This document shows positions 61,377-64,000 of a stretch of 64,000 nt of DNA, piece after piece. Position 1 is the stretch's first letter. Each line of letters starts with the position of its first letter. The translations under genes and the position numbers were made by a program. The notes below the pieces were generated by a model. That model did not search any database, was not told the origin of the DNA, and saw only the letters and a program-made list of their open reading frames with translations. Source of the DNA: Paenibacillus castaneae (GTDB lineage: Bacteria > Bacillota > Bacilli > Paenibacillales > Paenibacillaceae); assembly GCF_002884445.1 (NCBI RefSeq), contig NZ_KZ614144.1, forward strand, positions 3,194,053-3,258,052. The letters are read 5' to 3'.

Positions 61377-62243
61377 TTAAGCCTGAATTTCGTTTACGAT
61401 TTGACGTAGACCCTCTTCGAGTGACGTGGCCGGACGTCCAAGCAGCTTCTGAAAATCATTGCTCTCGACTTCCAATGCGCCATCGCGAATCGCACTCTGA
61501 ATTCCAACCAGAATCGGAACGACCGGTTCAGGTACACCTACGCTGCTCATTATGCTGGCATAAGTTTCGTCATCCACTTGTTGAACGGGAATTTCCCGGC
61601 CCAAGACACCGGCAAGGACAGAAGCTAGCTCTTCTTGTGTAGCAAGTTTGCCGGACAGCTCATACACGGAATTCTCATGGCCAACGCCCGCCAGTACGGC
61701 TGCAGCTGCCTGTGCATAATCGCGACGGGTCGCCCAGCCTACTTTGCCGGATCCCGCCGAAGTCAACCAAGGTGATCCTCCAAGGACTGCTTGAATGCTG
61801 CTAGTCTCGTTCTCCAAGTACCAGTTGTTGCGCAGGTAGGAATAAGGAATCCCCGAGTTTCTGATGGCTTCCTCAGTGGCACGATGCACCGGCGCAAGGA
61901 ATATCGTGTTCTCGCTAGCGTTTCCTAAACTGGTATAAGCAATAAAACCGACATTAGCGCGCTTAGCAGCTGCTACAGCCGCAGTATGCTGGCGAATCCG
62001 AGTTTCGTTGTCGCCGTCCGTGGAAACGATCAAGAGGCGGTCGATACCTGCGAACGCTTTATCTAGCGTATCCGGCTGTTCAAAATCCCCAAGCCTTACA
62101 TCAACGCCGCGAGCTCGAAGGCTCTCCGCTTTCTCCGGGTTGCGAACGCTAACGGCAAGATCCTTAGCCGGTACGGTTTCCAATAAAGTTTCTACTACAA
62201 GTGATCCCAATTTCCCTGTTGCGCCTGTCACCAAAATTTTCAT
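61377..62243 (-). CDS. NmrA-like NAD(P)H-binding / quinone oxidoreductase (QOR2-type)
   Basis: The 288-residue atypical SDR has the loop VTGATGKLGSLVVETLL near 5-21, VRLGDFEQPDTLDKAFAGID near 50 and YSYLRNNWYLEN near 135, as in YtfG/QOR2-type NADPH quinone reductases and redox-sensing NmrA proteins. It starts at ATG 62243, seven bases after AGGAGG. A 29-bp dyad lies 37 bp ahead of it, and the Rrf2 gene is directly upstream, so it is the likely Rrf2 target. Confidence 0.87.
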   Translation of the reverse strand: MKILVTGATGKLGSLVVETLLETVPAKDLAVSVRNPEKAESLRARGVDVRLGDFEQPDTLDKAFAGIDRLLIVSTDGDNETRIRQHTAAVAAAKRANVGFIAYTSLGNASENTIFLAPVHRATEEAIRNSGIPYSYLRNNWYLENETSSIQAVLGGSPWLTSAGSGKVGWATRRDYAQAAAAVLAGVGHENSVYELSGKLATQEELASVLAGVLGREIPVQQVDDETYASIMSSVGVPEPVVPILVGIQSAIRDGALEVESNDFQKLLGRPATSLEEGLRQIVNEIQA

Positions 62244-62279
62244 CGTAATTCCTCCTATAGTATGAATCTAATAATCACA

Positions 62280-62308
62280 GTCGTTATAACTACTTCGGTT
62301 ACAACGAC
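62280..62308 (-). promoter_or_regulatory. Rrf2-type operator upstream of the NmrA-like gene
   Basis: GTCGTTATAAC (62280-62290), spacer TACTTCG and GTTACAACGAC (62298-62308) form an 11-bp inverted repeat with one mismatch. Its GTwAC-N7-GTTAC core recurs at 62773-62789 before the Rrf2 gene. Confidence 0.65.
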
Positions 62309-62310
62309 GG

Positions 62311-62335
62311 TATAAAAAAAAGCTCTAAGAGCTTT
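62311..62335 (-). terminator. Terminator after the Rrf2 gene
   Basis: On the minus strand AAAAGCTC-TTA-GAGCTTTTTTTT forms a short hairpin with T8, immediately after the Rrf2 stop. Confidence 0.8.
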
Positions 62336-62337
62336 TA

Positions 62338-62754
62338 TTACACAAACTGAGAAGCTAGCTGGCTTAAGTTCACTTGAGCCAACCTTTGTTCCATCGCGGT
62401 TTGGGCTTCCTTCATTTCCGAACGAAGAGCCGCTTCAATATTCCGGCCAACCGGGCATTGGAGATTCGGTTCATCGTGAAAATTAAACAGTTGACCGTCC
62501 TCGATGACTTCCACGGCGCGGTACACGTCCAGAAGCGTGATCTGATCGGAATCCTTCAGCAAGGAAGCGCCGCCCACCCCGAGACGAATGTCTACCAAAC
62601 CTGCCTTCTTAAGCATCCCCATTATCCTGCGGATTATAACTGGATTCGTATTCACGCTGCCCGCTATGAAATCGCCGGTACAATCTTTGGAGCTAACGGC
62701 GATCAGAGAAAGGATATGGACAGCAATGGAAAATCTGCTACTAATCTGTTTCAC
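62338..62754 (-). CDS. Rrf2-family transcriptional regulator (YwnA-like)
   Basis: The 138-residue regulator shows SSRFSIAVHILSLIAV near 4-19, the helix-turn-helix TGDFIAGSVNTNPVIIRRIMG and the wing LVDIRLGVGGASLLKD. It has a single cysteine late in the protein (LQCPVG) rather than the three-Cys Fe-S set of IscR/NsrR. It therefore probably senses redox or small electrophiles, as YwnA-type members may. I use GTG 62754 behind GGTGG; an upstream ATG at 62823 would run through the operator. Autoregulation is likely. Confidence 0.85.
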   Translation of the reverse strand: MKQISSRFSIAVHILSLIAVSSKDCTGDFIAGSVNTNPVIIRRIMGMLKKAGLVDIRLGVGGASLLKDSDQITLLDVYRAVEVIEDGQLFNFHDEPNLQCPVGRNIEAALRSEMKEAQTAMEQRLAQVNLSQLASQFV

Positions 62755-62772
62755 TTTAGCATCACCACCGTT

Positions 62773-62789
62773 GTAACCATTGTAGTTAC
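62773..62789 (-). promoter_or_regulatory. Rrf2-type operator upstream of its own gene
   Basis: GTAAC-CATTGTA-GTTAC lies 19 bp before the Rrf2 start codon. It shares spacing and half-sites with the dyad at 62280-62308. Confidence 0.6.
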
Positions 62790-62921
62790 TTCGTGACAGA
62801 ATGTCAACCCATAACCCGGCCAAATTTAATTTTCGAGTTCATAGTCCCATTCGATTCCAATCTTATTGAGGGTTGGTTGTCCAAATTCCAGCGGCTTTGA
62901 CGAATACACGCTGTGGTAATT

Positions 62922-63080
62922 TTAAAGTTGACGTGATTGTTGGTGATAGTGCTTAACTTCGGAAGTTTGTGCTGGCATTCTTTCATGGATTACGCTTAAA
63001 TCTTGATTCTTTACTAAATGCCAACCATCGCAATTATCGCCCCAAATAAAGTGTTCAGCAATATGTTTACTCATTTTCAT
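62922..63080 (-). pseudogene. Truncated cupin-domain gene
   Basis: ATG 63080 with GGAG eight bases ahead encodes 52 residues: MKMSKHIAEHFIWGDNCDGW, HLVKNQDLSVIHERMP, TSEVKHYHQQSRQL, then a stop. This is the first third of a small cupin (metal-binding HYH motif) whose C-terminal strands are missing. Confidence 0.65.
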
Positions 63081-63177
63081 TTCTGTAACTCCTCTCATGA
63101 TGTTGGAGTAATTTTAACATAATTTCATTAAGCAAATCTGCCCGTTAGTTGAGCGCTACATTTTAACTTATCGGCAT

Positions 63178-63259
63178 TCGGACAATGTTTGTGTCATCCG
63201 ACAGCTTGTGACTAAGGACACAAATTCACCTACATTAATGACACAAATTTACCAACATT
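63178..63259 (+). repeat. Transposon-end-like repeats, 23-bp period
   Basis: GACACAAATTCACCTACATT (63217-63236) and GACACAAATTTACCAACATT (63240-63259) agree at 18 of 20 bases. CGGACAATGTTTGTGTCAT (63178-63196) is the near-exact complement of the repeats at 57290-57333. The copies face one another, as at a junction of two element ends. Confidence 0.65.
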
Positions 63260-63395
63260 GTCTAGATTTTCTCCAACTTCCACTTGTCCACCAGGGTAAA
63301 CCCAAACCACCGTCACGAGTTTTTACTAAAAGGATATTTCCTTGCTTATCTTCCACAAATCCACCTGCGGCTACAATATGCGTTGGAAATGGCAT
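63230..63395 (-). pseudogene. Truncated, frameshifted Nudix hydrolase gene
   Basis: ATG 63395 with AAGGAGG seven bases ahead encodes MPFPTHIVAAGGFVEDKQGN, then ILLVKTRDGGLGLP, the first strands of a Nudix fold. One extra C near 63292 shifts the frame; corrected, it reads PGGQVEVGENL, the beginning of the Nudix box. The gene then runs into the GACACAAATTT repeat and stops at 63230. Confidence 0.7.
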
Positions 63396-63467
63396 ATTAC
63401 GACCTCCTTATGTAGCAATGAAATTTATTCCACTGCCTCTTTGTACTTTACTGCCCGCTAGTTGAGA

Positions 63468-63500
63468 AAAGACAGCCGATCATACTGACCAGTTGTCTTC
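63468..63500 (+). repeat. Hairpin related to 50653-50684
   Basis: AAGACAGCCGATCATACTGA continues CCAGTTGTCTTC. It is an imperfect inverted repeat sharing TACTGACC and TTGnCTTC with the hairpin at 50653-50684. It lies just upstream of the IS110-type element and may mark its insertion context. Confidence 0.45.
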
Positions 63501-63569
63501 TTGTCTTTATTGAACTATCGTATCCGTTAGCATTCCTGTAGAGCGTTAATTAGCAGCTTTGCAAAAAGA

Positions 63570-63642
63570 AGAGCGCCTCGGTACGATGGGAGTACGCAAC
63601 GGGTCAAAGCCCTTAAAATCCCATCATCCAGGAGGACGCTCT
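63570..63642 (+). ncRNA. Structured leader of an IS110-type element, candidate bridge RNA region
   Basis: Nested stems are seen: AGAGCGCCTC (63570-63579) with GAGGACGCTCT (63632-63642, one bulge), GATGGG (63585-63590) with CCCATC (63620-63625), and GGG (63601-63603) with CCC (63610-63612). IS110-family elements express a bridge RNA from the non-coding end beside the recombinase gene. The outer stem here also covers the transposase AGGAGG. Structure is seen; bridge RNA function is inferred. Confidence 0.4.
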
Positions 63643-63645
63643 AAT

Positions 63646-63999
63646 ATGAAGTTTAAAGCCCAAGACAAACAAAATCAACTCATTGAAAAAATTACCCCTC
63701 AGCATCTCGTCGTCGGAATCGACATTGCACAACTAACGCATGTCGCTCGTGCAGTAAACTTCCGCGGGATCGCAATTGGCAATCCGCTATCTTTCTCTAA
63801 TGATGAAGAAGGATTTCAGGCCCTTCTTCGCTGGATTCAATCGTTGCAAGAAGCCCATAACCTTAACTTCGCAATTATCGGCATGGAACCGACGGGGCAT
63901 TACTGGCTAAGCATCTCTAGATGGCTATTCGAGAAACAATTCGAAGTTGTTCTTGTTAATCCTCATCTCGTGAAAAAGAATAAAGAAAACCTCGTATAA
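63646..63999 (+). mobile_element. IS110-family recombinase (transposase), N-terminal part, possibly frameshifted
   Basis: ATG 63646 follows AGGAGG and opens MKFKAQDKQNQLIEKI. The DEDD recombinase motifs GIDIAQLTHVARAV (first Asp, near 25) and IIGMEPTGHYWLSISRWLF (Glu, near 83) are present, then VVLVNPHLVKKNKENL. The frame stops at 63997 after 117 residues. In relatives the sequence continues as ENxDNT, so one inserted base just before the window edge may have broken the frame. The remainder lies outside. In-frame readings upstream to 63559 overlap the structured leader. Confidence 0.8.
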
Positions 64000-64000
64000 C

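Noticed and set aside
62804..62986. 60-codon reverse ORF
   Set aside because: It overlaps the cupin fragment in a different frame and has no ribosome binding site.

Overview
The window looks like chromosomal DNA of a spore-forming Gram-positive bacterium of the Paenibacillus type. The grounds are a GerB/GerA/GerC spore germinant receptor operon, the sporulation-type diadenylate cyclase CdaS, YjcZ-type micro-proteins, strong AGGAGG ribosome binding sites, many U-tailed terminators, and a secreted multidomain glycosidase. No rRNA, tRNA or CRISPR array was found. Strain-level identity cannot be read from the sequence alone.

Left part (1-18.5 kb): the end of a cysteine desulfurase-like gene; an Nramp transporter with a probable MntR box; a BadF-type kinase; a MerR-type regulator with interleaved palindromes; cdaS; rpiA; and a FusB-like EF-G-binding protein behind a 15-codon leader peptide with competing stems. 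Then come the germination operon, metE, three reverse-strand micro-proteins, an AraC/LysE pair, a YbjQ pair and chrA.

Middle (18.7-36 kb): a secreted PA14/GH43/CBM/cohesin/FIVAR/dockerin protein and an NlpC/P60 hydrolase; mprF divergent from a DedA-PAP2 fusion whose PAP2 motifs are degenerate; and a carbon-flow operon zwf-tkt-tal-pgi-gnd with a divergent LysR gene. With rpiA at 5 kb this gives most of the pentose phosphate pathway.

The most interesting block is 36.9-45.5 kb. A textbook BirA operator sits over the promoter of a tightly packed run: bioY, acyl-CoA ligase, thiolase, two hot-dog dehydratase-like proteins, SDR reductase, EcfA1-EcfA2-EcfT, a CHY zinc-finger protein and a FabK/nitronate-monooxygenase-like flavoprotein. 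Together these could activate an acid, extend it by two carbons and fully reduce it, under biotin control. I propose a thiolase-based route to a biotin precursor such as pimeloyl-CoA, coupled to a dedicated biotin importer. The function is inference; the operon layout and operator are seen directly.

Right part (45.5-64 kb) is accessory. It holds an AraC plus Gfo/Idh/MocA plus sugar-isomerase set, a frameshifted glyoxalase-type gene, a Tn554-like remnant abutting a truncated AbiJ-type defence gene, and a GC-rich island (two tandem esterases and a divergent LacI regulator with a perfect palindrome). After that comes a gene graveyard with 23-bp-spaced transposon-end-like repeats. A redox cluster follows (SDR lacking YxxxK, OYE with a premature stop, ASCH, NmrA-like, Rrf2). 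The window ends in an IS110-family transposase preceded by a structured leader.
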